A DNA stretch of 64,000 bases, taken from NCBI RefSeq assembly GCF_001591645.1, contig NZ_BCVH01000001.1, forward strand, positions 868,001 through 932,000, in the 5' to 3' direction. Positions within the stretch are counted from its first letter, which is position 1. Each line of letters starts with the position of its first letter. The position numbers and the translations under genes are program-made. Of this stretch, positions 25,891-34,943 are shown one piece after another. The notes beneath the pieces were generated by a model. That model saw nothing but the letters and a program-made list of their open reading frames with translations. It was not told the DNA's origin and did no database searches. This DNA is from Robertmurraya korlensis NBRC 107688 (GTDB taxonomy: Bacteria > Bacillota > Bacilli > Bacillales > Cytobacillaceae).

Positions 25891-27363
25891 ATGAAAAAAA
25901 GTAGTGGTTATTTAAAGTCTCCAGATTTACTTCCCATTTCCCACAGCGATAAGAAAATTGGATCATTGGGCTTTTCAATTATTTGGGTGGGGATGGCAGT
26001 CGTTTTAGCAGCATTTGCGATTGGTGGCTCTGGCGTACAGAGCCTCCCACTTGGTTGGGTAATTGTAGCAACGATTATTGGTTCAGTCGCAATCGGAATC
26101 TTTATGACAATTATTGGAGACATAGGAATCGAACATGGATTATCCTTCCCTGTGTATATGAGGGCACCGTTTGGAACCATCGGTACACATTTCCCTTCCA
26201 TTGTTCGGGGAGTAACCGCTGCTTGTTGGTTTGGTATTAATACTTATTTTGGTGCGACGGCTATGAACGGAATATTAAATGCACTTTTTCAATTTGATAA
26301 TTGGTTTATCTGCTTTGTATTGTTTGCCACCGTTCAGCTAGTGAACACCGCCTTAGGGATTAAAGCCATTGAACGATTCGCAGATCTCGCTGCTCCAATC
26401 ATCATTATCATCTCTGCATGGATGTATACATCCTTATCTGATAAAGCAATTGAGCAAGGTAGAGATGTATGGACGTGGGTGGAAAGTCCAGTAACAGGTG
26501 GTGCAGCATTAACTGCATTTATGGTTGTTGTCATGGCCAATATGGGCTTTTGGGCAACACTTGCCGCTGATATGCCTTCTTTATCCCGTTTTATCAAAGC
26601 ACCCAAAAACGAGAGAAATTGGTTTAAACGAAACAAAGCTCAAATCTTTGGAAATGTCATTGCCATGCCGATTACAAATACGTTTATGGTGATTATCGGG
26701 GCAGTCTCATATATTGCCGTATTGAATTATGACCCGGTCGTTGCACTACAAGAAGCTGCAACTGGCTTTATTCTAGGAATTCTTCTACTAATGATCGTCT
26801 TAGCACAGTGGTCGACAAATACATCAGCAAATGTCATTCCAGCTGCTACGATTTTTTCAAATATTGGAGGACCTAAAGTTCCGTTTTGGGTTGGGGTTAT
26901 TATTGCAGGGGTTATAGGGATTGTGGTTCAGCCATGGAGCTTATTTGGAGTGATCGTTCCTGCTTTACTCGTTATTGGAGGGATTTTATCAGCCATCGTA
27001 GGCATATTATTCACTGATTACTATGTAATCCGAAAAAGACGAGTAAACGTAGCAGACCTTTATGAAACAGATGGACAGTTTAAGTATATGAATGGAGTCA
27101 ATCTTGCTGGCATGATTTCATGGATTATCGGAGGGGCAGCAGCATATTATTTATCAACCTATTCCTTTATTGTTGGATTTGTTGTCGGAGCCATTATTTA
27201 CTATTTCCTAGCCAAGTTTTGGTGGTTTAAAAAGTATGAACAGGCCGAGCTCGTGAATCCGAGTGATGAAAAATACCTAGGTATAACCGTCGGACGTGAT
27301 TGGCAGATAGAGGCAGGTGAAGAGTCTGTACTCGTAACCGAGCCGATTAACACACAAATATAA
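25891..27363 (+). CDS. NCS1-family nucleobase:cation symporter
   Basis: A 490-residue membrane protein with about twelve helices. The NCS1 signature is visible near the start (WVGMAVVLAAFAIGG) and in NMGFWATLAADMPSLSRF, and a cytoplasmic tail ends the protein. NCS1 transporters take up uracil, cytosine, allantoin or hydantoins by proton or sodium symport. The cluster context points to uracil, thymine or dihydropyrimidines, which is inference. AAAGGAGTGG precedes the ATG; a 90-bp gap after hydA holds no terminator. Confidence 0.9.
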   Translation: MKKSSGYLKSPDLLPISHSDKKIGSLGFSIIWVGMAVVLAAFAIGGSGVQSLPLGWVIVATIIGSVAIGIFMTIIGDIGIEHGLSFPVYMRAPFGTIGTHFPSIVRGVTAACWFGINTYFGATAMNGILNALFQFDNWFICFVLFATVQLVNTALGIKAIERFADLAAPIIIIISAWMYTSLSDKAIEQGRDVWTWVESPVTGGAALTAFMVVVMANMGFWATLAADMPSLSRFIKAPKNERNWFKRNKAQIFGNVIAMPITNTFMVIIGAVSYIAVLNYDPVVALQEAATGFILGILLLMIVLAQWSTNTSANVIPAATIFSNIGGPKVPFWVGVIIAGVIGIVVQPWSLFGVIVPALLVIGGILSAIVGILFTDYYVIRKRRVNVADLYETDGQFKYMNGVNLAGMISWIIGGAAAYYLSTYSFIVGFVVGAIIYYFLAKFWWFKKYEQAELVNPSDEKYLGITVGRDWQIEAGEESVLVTEPINTQI

Positions 27364-27380
27364 AACAAGGGGGCTACCCA

Positions 27381-27602
27381 ATGTCCGAATACCAACAATA
27401 TCTACAAGAAAGAGATAAAATCGATTTCTTTATTCAAAAGGGCTTTACAATAAAAAGTGTCACTGAAACGTTAAATGGTTCCTTTGTTGACTTTGTAAAT
27501 GAACAAACCGAAGAAAAAGAAAGGGTCACCCTGCATGTTGCTACAGCTGAAGGGCGTAAGTATTTCTCAGTTATGATCCTGAAGCAGCAAAAGGGGGCAT
27601 AA
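27381..27602 (+). CDS. Small protein of the pyrimidine cluster, unknown function
   Basis: A 73-residue soluble protein with AAGGGGG before the ATG, 17 bp after the transporter stop. It looks like a compact alpha/beta protein: helix (YQQYLQERDKIDFFIQKG), then strands YTIKSV, GSFVDFV, RVTLHV and YFSVMILKQ. No cysteine or metal motif is seen. I do not recognise the family. Its position between the transporter and the regulator, in the same transcript, makes a role linked to pyrimidine use or transport plausible but unproven. Confidence 0.8.
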   Translation: MSEYQQYLQERDKIDFFIQKGFTIKSVTETLNGSFVDFVNEQTEEKERVTLHVATAEGRKYFSVMILKQQKGA

Positions 27603-27607
27603 TCAAA

Positions 27608-27647
27608 CGCGAGTCACACAGACCATGTCTGCGTGACTCACGTTGTT
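27608..27647 (+). terminator. Strong hairpin before the regulator gene
   Basis: Sixteen-base arms (27608-27623 and 27627-27642; core GAGTCACACAGAC/GTCTGCGTGACTC) pair with two imperfect positions around a CAT loop. The following TTGTTTCATTTT is only moderately T-rich. It probably ends the pyd transcript, with read-through to the regulator possible. Confidence 0.75.
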
Positions 27648-27674
27648 TCATTTTGAATGAAAGGGGGCTGTTCC

Positions 27675-29321
27675 ATGAAATCGTATATTACGGTTGGAGA
27701 TTTATTACAAAGAAAGCATTTTGAAGATATTGAAGTGCTCGCTGGGGAAGAGGGCCTGATCCGTCCAGTAAAGTGGGTACATATTGTGGAAGTCACCAAT
27801 ATTCGTAAGCTTTTGCGTGGCGGAGAATTTATCTTATCCACTTGCGCCTTACTACATGACAATAAAGAGTTATTTTTATCAGTAGTAGAGCAGTTAATTG
27901 AAGTACGTGCTTCCGGCCTATGCATTGAACTCGGTACATATACTACACATATCCCTGAGGAGGTCATTGAGCTTTGCAACATTCATCAATTTCCGTTACT
28001 TATTTTTCATCATGAGGTACCCTTTGTGGAGATCACCCAAGACATTCATGCACTTCTGATCAACCGACAGTATCAAATGATTTCTGAGCTCGAAAGCTAC
28101 ACACAAGAACTCAACAAAAAACTGCTTACATTTGGGCACACAAAAGAGATTCTTCAATTTACTAAAGAATATTTACAAATCCAAGTCATGATTGTCTTTA
28201 ATAATCAAGAAGTACAATTCCCCACTGATGTAAAAGAAAATGAAAAAAAGAGATTTCTACACATCATTCATAATGAAATCCATCATGGTACAGATCTAGC
28301 TCCTCAAACGATGACAAAGGTTCCGATTCATATATTAGGTGATACATATGCAGAGTTATACTTAATCGCTGAAAATCGTACACTCACTGAATTTGATCAC
28401 TTAATTCTAGATCGAACCGCAACTGCTTTGGCTCAACTGCTTTTAAGAGAGCTATACGTTGAGGAGAAAAAAAGAATTGAGGAATCTGAATGGCTCACAG
28501 GTTGGCTTGACGGTGAACATAATGAGGACGCTATTCATGACTATTTGGCCTATCATTCTCCAAAGATTAAGCCAAAGGGAGCCGTTGTTTGTCAATTCAA
28601 ACTAGAATCACTGTTCGACTATTCCATGCTTGATATAACCTATTTTAATTTATACGTACGTGCTTTTTTTGAGCCTCAAGGCTTTACTCTCTTTTCGATT
28701 GAAAAGAAACATACGATTACCTTTATTTTCATTAACGAACGAAATACCTCAACCTGGAAAGCTAGAATAAAGGAAGGAATTCAACGCTTAGAAAAATCAG
28801 AAATCAAAATGGCCAATCAAAAAATCCCTTTTGTTCTCGGGGTAGGAAAGTTCGTTACTCAATTATCCCATGTACATGATAGCTACTTAACCTCCTTAGA
28901 AACCATCCGCATCCATGACCGCTTGACCGTACCTTCTCAAAGTCATTTTTACGACGACCTGCATATTTTCCGCCTTATTTCCTTGTTAAATAAATATATT
29001 AATCTACAAGAAATTGTTATGGAATACCTTGAGCCCGTCCTAACCTATGACGACATGTACAATGGCAAGCTACTAGAAACATTAAAAACATATTTAGCCT
29101 GTAACGGATCGAAGCAGGAGACAGCTAAGCGATTATTTATCGTTCGACAAACGCTTTATCATCGAATTGAAAAATTAGAAAGGCTCCTTGGCGATGATTT
29201 TTTACATCATGAAAAACGGCTCGCCATAGAGTTCATGATTCTGTCTCACGAATTCCTCCTTTCTTCACAGCAAAAGAAGAAGGGAGTGACTTATTTTTCC
29301 TCAAATGAAGGCAAAATGTAA
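27675..29321 (+). CDS. PucR-family transcriptional regulator of pyrimidine degradation
   Basis: A 548-residue protein. Residues about 1-125 form a PucR-type N-terminal domain (ITVGDLLQRKHFEDIEVLAGEEGLIRPVKWVHIVE, then LRGGEFILSTC), and the end carries the PucR C-terminal HTH (YLACNGSKQETAKRLFIVRQTLYHRIEKLERLLG). The middle is a GGDEF-like CdaR domain. ATG 27675 follows AAAGGGGG; ATG 27657 lies within that site and is rejected. PucR proteins activate purine or pyrimidine degradation operons on binding a pathway intermediate. Its place inside the cluster suggests control of it. Confidence 0.88.
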   Translation: MKSYITVGDLLQRKHFEDIEVLAGEEGLIRPVKWVHIVEVTNIRKLLRGGEFILSTCALLHDNKELFLSVVEQLIEVRASGLCIELGTYTTHIPEEVIELCNIHQFPLLIFHHEVPFVEITQDIHALLINRQYQMISELESYTQELNKKLLTFGHTKEILQFTKEYLQIQVMIVFNNQEVQFPTDVKENEKKRFLHIIHNEIHHGTDLAPQTMTKVPIHILGDTYAELYLIAENRTLTEFDHLILDRTATALAQLLLRELYVEEKKRIEESEWLTGWLDGEHNEDAIHDYLAYHSPKIKPKGAVVCQFKLESLFDYSMLDITYFNLYVRAFFEPQGFTLFSIEKKHTITFIFINERNTSTWKARIKEGIQRLEKSEIKMANQKIPFVLGVGKFVTQLSHVHDSYLTSLETIRIHDRLTVPSQSHFYDDLHIFRLISLLNKYINLQEIVMEYLEPVLTYDDMYNGKLLETLKTYLACNGSKQETAKRLFIVRQTLYHRIEKLERLLGDDFLHHEKRLAIEFMILSHEFLLSSQQKKKGVTYFSSNEGKM

Positions 29322-29426
29322 AGTTTAACACAAGCATTTTTTCACAAAACGTCTAATGCTCCAAAGAGGCACATCCTTGATAATAAAACTAGAAGATAAC
29401 TAATCATTTATGAGGGGGATGCACGA

Positions 29427-30893
29427 ATGACAGTAATCAAAAAGCAAACAGAAAAGCTCAAAAACTATATTAATGGTGAGTGGGTTGAGGCTGCTAGTTC
29501 GAAGACATTGGAAGTGATTAATCCTGCCACCTCAGAGGTAATCGCTATCGTTCCCCTTTCCTCCAAAGAGGACGTAGACCAAGCAGTTAAAGCGGCAAAC
29601 CTTTCTTTTCAAACGTGGAAAAACACTCCTGTGCCAAAAAGAGCAAGGATTTTATATAAATACCATTATTTATTAACAGAAAATCATGAAAAATTAGCTC
29701 GATTAGTCGTACAAGAAAATGGCAAAGCGTATAAGGAAGCGTATGGTGAGGTCCAACGGGGAATTGAATGTGTCGAGTTCGCTGCGGGAGCTCCTACGTT
29801 AATGATGGGGGAAACGTTATCAAATATCGCCGAAGAGATTGATTCCGAAATGTACCGTTATCCGTTAGGGGTTGTCGGTGGGATTACCCCCTTTAACTTT
29901 CCAATGATGGTTCCACTATGGATGTTCCCACTAGCGATTGCCTGCGGAAATACATTTGTATTAAAGCCATCGGAACGAACACCTCTATTAGCTAGTGAAC
30001 TCGTTGAATTATTTACTCAAGCAGGAGCTCCTAGAGGAGTATTAAATATTGTTCATGGTGCTCATGATGTTGTTAATGGATTGATTGAGCATGAAGATGT
30101 AAAAGCGATTTCCTTTGTTGGCTCACAACCAGTTGCCAAATATGTATACGAACAGTCTGCTGCACAAGGGAAAAGAGTTCAGGCGTTATCTGGTGCCAAA
30201 AACCATCATGTCGTCATGCCTGATGCCAGTTTAGAAAAAGCCGTATCCCATATCATTAGTTCTGCCTACGGTAGCGCCGGCCAAAGATGTATGGCATGTA
30301 GTGCAGTCGTTGTTGTTGGGGATGGAGAAGAATTTGTAGCAGCACTAAAAGATAAGGCAGATGAACTACTGATCGGAAATGGCCTTGATGAGGAGGTTTT
30401 GCTAACACCTGTTATTCGTAATTCTCACCGCGAAAAGGTATTACAGTACATCGAAATCGGCGTAAAAGAAGGGGCCACTCTTGTTCGTGACGGTCGTGCG
30501 GAAATGGAAGATCATAAAGAAGGAAGCTTCCTTGGACCAACCATTTTTGACCACGTCACTCCCGATATGAAGATAGCAAAGGATGAAATTTTCGCCCCGG
30601 TCCTAAGCCTGTTGCGTGCAAAAGACCTTGATGAGGCTTTATTGTTTATTCGCAAATCCAGGTACGGGAATGGTGCAACCATTTACACAAAGGATGCATC
30701 TGCCATTCGTAAGTTCCGAGAAGAAGCTGATGCTGGCATGCTTGGAATTAATGTAGGTGTACCTGCAACCATGGCCTTTTTTCCATTTTCCGGATGGAAG
30801 GACTCTTTTTATGGAGACTTACATGTAAATGGAAAGGATGGAGTTAATTTCTTTACACGAAAGAAAATGATTACATCCCGTTTCGATTATTAA
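29427..30893 (+). CDS. mmsA: CoA-acylating methylmalonate-semialdehyde dehydrogenase
   Basis: A 488-residue aldehyde dehydrogenase with the catalytic cysteine C288 in [32 protein letters not shown], the [12 protein letters not shown] segment and GQRCMA are typical of the CoA-dependent MMSDH branch, which lacks the usual general-base glutamate of other ALDHs. It converts malonate or methylmalonate semialdehyde to acetyl-CoA or propionyl-CoA with CO2 release. The substrates are what the preceding steps make from uracil and thymine. ATGAGGGGGATG gives the start site. The gene is not in an inositol cluster, so this role is better supported than the IolA one. Confidence 0.93.
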   Translation: MTVIKKQTEKLKNYINGEWVEAASSKTLEVINPATSEVIAIVPLSSKEDVDQAVKAANLSFQTWKNTPVPKRARILYKYHYLLTENHEKLARLVVQENGKAYKEAYGEVQRGIECVEFAAGAPTLMMGETLSNIAEEIDSEMYRYPLGVVGGITPFNFPMMVPLWMFPLAIACGNTFVLKPSERTPLLASELVELFTQAGAPRGVLNIVHGAHDVVNGLIEHEDVKAISFVGSQPVAKYVYEQSAAQGKRVQALSGAKNHHVVMPDASLEKAVSHIISSAYGSAGQRCMACSAVVVVGDGEEFVAALKDKADELLIGNGLDEEVLLTPVIRNSHREKVLQYIEIGVKEGATLVRDGRAEMEDHKEGSFLGPTIFDHVTPDMKIAKDEIFAPVLSLLRAKDLDEALLFIRKSRYGNGATIYTKDASAIRKFREEADAGMLGINVGVPATMAFFPFSGWKDSFYGDLHVNGKDGVNFFTRKKMITSRFDY

Positions 30894-30925
30894 AAACACA
30901 AGAGGGTGAGAAAGGGGAATATGCG

Positions 30926-32284
30926 ATGGATCAGATGAAGCAAAGAGAAGATTTTCTAACAAAGGATAAAGACTTTTTATGGCACTCCATGAAACCGTAC
31001 AATCCAAACAGTACGATGATTGCTGAAAAAGCAGAAGGTTCTTGGGTGACCGATCATGATGGAAATCGCTTTTTAGATGGAATGGCTGGTCTTTGGTGTG
31101 TCAATGTTGGATATGGCCGGACAGAACTAGCTGATGCAGCTTATGACCAACTGAAAAAGATGGCCTATTTCCCGCTCACTCAAAGCCATACACCAGCCAT
31201 TCAACTCGCTGAAAAGCTTAATGAACTATTGGGTGACGAATACGTAATCTTTTTTTCAAATAGTGGGTCAGAAGCCAATGAAACGGCATTTAAAATTGCT
31301 AGACAGTATCATCAGCAAAAGGGGGAGCACTCACGATATAAATTTATTTCTCGTTACCGAGCCTACCATGGAAACACAATGGGGTCTTTGGCTGCAACGG
31401 GGCAAGCACAGCGTAAATATAGATACGAACCACTAGCTCCGGGGTTTGTTCATGTGCCACCGCCAGACTCCTATCGTTCAAAAGATCAAATGAACAGTCC
31501 ATCCTCAGAGCTTGAGTCTGTAAAAGATATCGAACGAGTCATGACCTGGGAACTTAGTGAAACGATTGCTGGGGTTATTATGGAACCAATTATCACCGGT
31601 GGAGGCATCCTAATTCCGCCAGATAACTATATGAAGGGGGTTAAGGAAGCGTGCGAAAAACATGGGGCCTTGTTGATTGTTGATGAGGTCATTTGCGGAT
31701 TCGGTCGTACGGGGAAAGCATTCGGATTTATGAATTATGGAGTTAAGCCCGATATCGTTACGATGGCAAAAGGGATTACAAGCGCCTATCTTCCCTTATC
31801 AGCAACAGCAGTAAAAAAGGAAATCTATGAAGCTTTTAAAGGTACTGAGGAATATGACTACTTCCGCCACGTAAATACATTTGGCGGCAATCCAGCTGCC
31901 TGTGCTCTAGCAATAAAAAACCTAGAGATTATGCAGAGTGAGAACCTGTTTGAACGGTCAGCTAATTTAGGTGACCAACTAAAGCAAAGATTATCTGAAA
32001 GCTTACGAAACCATCCATTCGTAGGAGATGTTCGAGGAAAAGGATTACTTTTAGGAATCGAACTGGTGAAGGATAAAGCGTCTAAAGAACCATTAGATGT
32101 GGACTTGGTTAATCAAGTCCTAACAGGCTGTAAGAAAAAAGGACTTATCATTGGAAAAAATGGGGCAACCGTAGCAGGATTTAATAACGTCCTTACGATA
32201 TCTCCACCTTTATCCATAAAAAAAGAAGACCTCGACTTTTTGTTTACAACCGTCATCACTGAGCTACAAGAACTGATCAAATAA
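30926..32284 (+). CDS. Class III aminotransferase, probable beta-alanine transaminase
   Basis: A 452-residue PLP enzyme. The class III features are visible: SNSGSEANETAFKIAR (phosphate loop), IVDEVICGFGRTG with D253, and the PLP lysine K282 in MAKGITSAYLP. The enzyme would transfer the amino group of beta-alanine (or 3-aminoisobutyrate) to pyruvate or 2-oxoglutarate. The neighbours, a semialdehyde dehydrogenase upstream and an alanine dehydrogenase downstream, favour beta-alanine:pyruvate transfer. The amino acceptor is inference. It begins 32 bp after mmsA in the same direction. Confidence 0.88.
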   Translation: MDQMKQREDFLTKDKDFLWHSMKPYNPNSTMIAEKAEGSWVTDHDGNRFLDGMAGLWCVNVGYGRTELADAAYDQLKKMAYFPLTQSHTPAIQLAEKLNELLGDEYVIFFSNSGSEANETAFKIARQYHQQKGEHSRYKFISRYRAYHGNTMGSLAATGQAQRKYRYEPLAPGFVHVPPPDSYRSKDQMNSPSSELESVKDIERVMTWELSETIAGVIMEPIITGGGILIPPDNYMKGVKEACEKHGALLIVDEVICGFGRTGKAFGFMNYGVKPDIVTMAKGITSAYLPLSATAVKKEIYEAFKGTEEYDYFRHVNTFGGNPAACALAIKNLEIMQSENLFERSANLGDQLKQRLSESLRNHPFVGDVRGKGLLLGIELVKDKASKEPLDVDLVNQVLTGCKKKGLIIGKNGATVAGFNNVLTISPPLSIKKEDLDFLFTTVITELQELIK

Positions 32285-32332
32285 ACTTTGAGCATCGTGC
32301 GTTTTCATTAACTACTAGAAAGGAAGAATACT

Positions 32333-33436
32333 ATGAAAATCGGAGTTCCAAAAGAGATAAAAAGCCAAGAGAACCGCGTTGCTCTTACACCTGCTGGCGT
32401 CCTACAACTAAGTACAAAAGGCCATAATGTTTTTGTGGAAAAGGGAGCCGGCTTGGCTTCAGGTTTTTTTGATGAAGAGTATATAGAAGCTGGGGCTTGC
32501 ATTGTTGAGACAGCTGCTGAGGCATGGGCATGCGAAATGGTCATTAAAGTGAAAGAGCCTATCCCATGTGAATATGCTTATTTTTATGAAGGTCTTATCC
32601 TTTTCACCTATTTGCACTTAGCGGCAAACTTTACTTTAACGGAAGCTCTCATTCAAAAGAAGGTAGTAGCCATATCCTACGAAACGGTTCAACTAGCCGA
32701 TCGCAGTTTGCCACTATTAACACCGATGAGCGAGGTGGCGGGTAGAATGGCTGCTCAGATTGGTGCGTCCTACTTAGAAAAAAGCAAAGGTGGAAAGGGA
32801 ATCCTCCTTGGTGGAGTTCCTGGTGTGAATCGTGGAAAAGTTACGATTATTGGTGGTGGGGTAGTTGGTACGAATGCGGCAAAGATTGCTATAGGTCTAG
32901 GAGCAAAGGTATCAATCCTTGATGTTAGTGCAGCTAGATTAAGAGAATTAGACGATATCTTTGGGTCATCAATAACGACACTAATGTCGAATCCATATAC
33001 CATCAGTCAGGCAGTCGCTGATTCGGATTTGGTCATTGGTGCTGTTCTTCTACCTGGAATGAAAGCACCTAAGCTAGTAACGGAAGAAATGGTTCGTTTA
33101 ATGGAGGAAGGTTCTGTCATTGTAGATGTGGCGATTGACCAAGGAGGAATTTTCGAAACGGTCACACACGTAACCACACATGCGGATCCAACCTATACAA
33201 AGTATGGAGTGGTCCATTATGCAGTTGGCAATATGCCAGGAGCTGTTCCTAGAACATCAACCATTGCACTAACTAATGTCACCGTTCCTTACATTATAGA
33301 AATAGCAGATAAAGGCTACAAAATAGCTTTTGCTGAAAACAATGCTTTATTCAAAGGCTTAAATGTAATTGATGGAAAGGTCGTTTACGAAGGGGTAGCC
33401 TTGGCGCATAATCTTCCATACGTTTCCACTATTTAA
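32333..33436 (+). CDS. ald: Alanine dehydrogenase
   Basis: A 367-residue oxidoreductase opening with [20 protein letters not shown], the standard Ald N-terminus. The NAD loop [20 protein letters not shown] lies near residue 167, with VKVKEP and LHLAA supplying the active-site lysine and histidine. It deaminates L-alanine to pyruvate and ammonium. In this cluster it can regenerate the pyruvate used as amino acceptor by the preceding transaminase, releasing the amino nitrogen as ammonium. It is preceded by GAAAGGAAG and followed after 19 bp by the amidohydrolase gene. Confidence 0.94.
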   Translation: MKIGVPKEIKSQENRVALTPAGVLQLSTKGHNVFVEKGAGLASGFFDEEYIEAGACIVETAAEAWACEMVIKVKEPIPCEYAYFYEGLILFTYLHLAANFTLTEALIQKKVVAISYETVQLADRSLPLLTPMSEVAGRMAAQIGASYLEKSKGGKGILLGGVPGVNRGKVTIIGGGVVGTNAAKIAIGLGAKVSILDVSAARLRELDDIFGSSITTLMSNPYTISQAVADSDLVIGAVLLPGMKAPKLVTEEMVRLMEEGSVIVDVAIDQGGIFETVTHVTTHADPTYTKYGVVHYAVGNMPGAVPRTSTIALTNVTVPYIIEIADKGYKIAFAENNALFKGLNVIDGKVVYEGVALAHNLPYVSTI

Positions 33437-33455
33437 TATTTAAGGAGGGACTTAG

Positions 33456-34697
33456 ATGACTTTGCAAACACTCTCCATCAATAAGGAGCGTTTAGAAAAA
33501 AGGATACATGAGTTAGCAGAGATTGGGAAAATTTCCGATACAGGTGTTTGTCGATTAGCTCTCTCGAAGGAAGACAGGAAGGCAGTTGAAACCGTGAAAA
33601 GATGGATGGAGGAGGCAGGCTTAACAGCACGCATTGACCATTTTGGAAACTTAATTGGCAGACTAGAAGGAAAAAGTCCAGATGCACCTATTCTAATGGT
33701 CGGCTCTCACATCGACTCGCAACCATATGGTGGAAGATTTGATGGAGTGATTGGTGTATTAGGTGCCCTAGAGGTTGTTCAAACCATGCTAGAAAAGAAT
33801 ATTGTCCCCGATACCCCCATTGAAGTAGTGGCCTTTTGTGACGAGGAAGGATGCCGATTTAACAAAGGTCTCTTCGGAGTAAGAGGTATTCTTGGTAAGC
33901 TAGAAGAAGGAGAGCTTGAACGGAAGGACAAAAATGGAGTAACAAGAAGAGAGGCTCTCATCGAGTTTGGCTGTGATCCTACTAAATTTAAGGAATCAGA
34001 GTATAACGAGGGCAGCATTGGTGCCTTTTTAGAGATGCATATTGAGCAGGGACCTATATTAGAAGCAAAGGATGTACCCGTTGGAATTGTCACAGGGATC
34101 TCTGGCCCACTTTGGCTTTCAGTGGAGCTCGAGGGCTTTGCAGGTCATGCAGGTTCCGTTCCGATGTCAATGCGACAGGATGCCTTAGTTGGTGCAGCCA
34201 AAGTAATTGTCGCATTAAATGAACTTTCAAGTCAGGATCCAAGTGCGCCAACTGTTGGAACAGTCGGAAGTCTACAGGTTTTCCCGGATTCTCGAAATAT
34301 TATCCCAGAGAAAGTAACATTTACTGTTGATTTACGAGATATTGATATTAATAGAAGACATGTGATTGAAGCAAATCTGCGTAAACAAATTAAAGAAATA
34401 ACGAAAACCCACGGATTACAATGCACCATCACCGAAGATACAAATAGTGAACCAAGATATTGCTCTGAGAGATTAATGAATATTATGAGGCAACAAAGTG
34501 CAAAGATCGGTCTTAGCCCCATTGAACTGATGAGCGGACCTTTCCACGATTCTCTATCCATGTCCTACGCTTGCGAATACGGGATGATTTTTGTAAGGTG
34601 CAAGGACGGAATCAGCCACAACCCCAAGGAATTTTCAACTATCGAGGATATTGTACTCGGAACCGAACTCCTTTACCACACCGTCATCAATTACTAA
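33456..34697 (+). CDS. M20-family carbamoylase (N-carbamoyl amino acid hydrolase / allantoate amidohydrolase type)
   Basis: A 413-residue zinc hydrolase with the M20 metal motifs VGSHIDSQPYGGRFDGVIG, FCDEEGCRF, LEMHIEQGP and GPFHDSLSMS in order. This group includes L-carbamoylases, allantoate amidohydrolases and a second, non-nitrilase type of beta-ureidopropionase. Here it closes a cluster that already has a nitrilase-type PydB, so it is either a redundant or a specialised enzyme (for example for N-carbamoyl-3-aminoisobutyrate or L-carbamoyl amino acids). AAGGAGGG precedes the ATG. Confidence 0.88.
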   Translation: MTLQTLSINKERLEKRIHELAEIGKISDTGVCRLALSKEDRKAVETVKRWMEEAGLTARIDHFGNLIGRLEGKSPDAPILMVGSHIDSQPYGGRFDGVIGVLGALEVVQTMLEKNIVPDTPIEVVAFCDEEGCRFNKGLFGVRGILGKLEEGELERKDKNGVTRREALIEFGCDPTKFKESEYNEGSIGAFLEMHIEQGPILEAKDVPVGIVTGISGPLWLSVELEGFAGHAGSVPMSMRQDALVGAAKVIVALNELSSQDPSAPTVGTVGSLQVFPDSRNIIPEKVTFTVDLRDIDINRRHVIEANLRKQIKEITKTHGLQCTITEDTNSEPRYCSERLMNIMRQQSAKIGLSPIELMSGPFHDSLSMSYACEYGMIFVRCKDGISHNPKEFSTIEDIVLGTELLYHTVINY

Positions 34698-34698
34698 A

Positions 34699-34755
34699 GG
34701 TGACAGACACGATCCATCGAAAAATTCGTTGTTTTTGTCCGCCCTTAGCTGGACA
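34699..34755 (+). repeat. Dispersed stop-codon-associated element, copy C
   Basis: GGTGACAGACAC begins one base after the stop codon of the M20 gene, and TTTTGTCCGCC and CTGGACA follow at the distances seen in copies A and B. The intervening bases have diverged and the first palindrome is broken by one change (GGTGACAG instead of GGTGTCAG). Confidence 0.75.
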
Positions 34756-34760
34756 TAGAA

Positions 34761-34792
34761 AACACCTAGTTCCTTTCAGCTAGGTGTTTTTG
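34761..34792 (+). terminator. Rho-independent terminator of the pyrimidine cluster
   Basis: AACACCTAG and CTAGGTGTT form a perfect 9-bp stem around a 10-base loop, followed by TTTTG. Confidence 0.88.
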
Positions 34793-34943
34793 TTCATTTT
34801 ACGACAGAAAAGGAGTTTTCTATCCGAAATATGTAGAATCGTATTATAATAACAGAATCAATAAAGAGTTACATAGCATTATAGCATATTTTACTCTATC
34901 GGTTATTAAAATGAATGGGGAGAAAAAATATGGAGGAATTATT

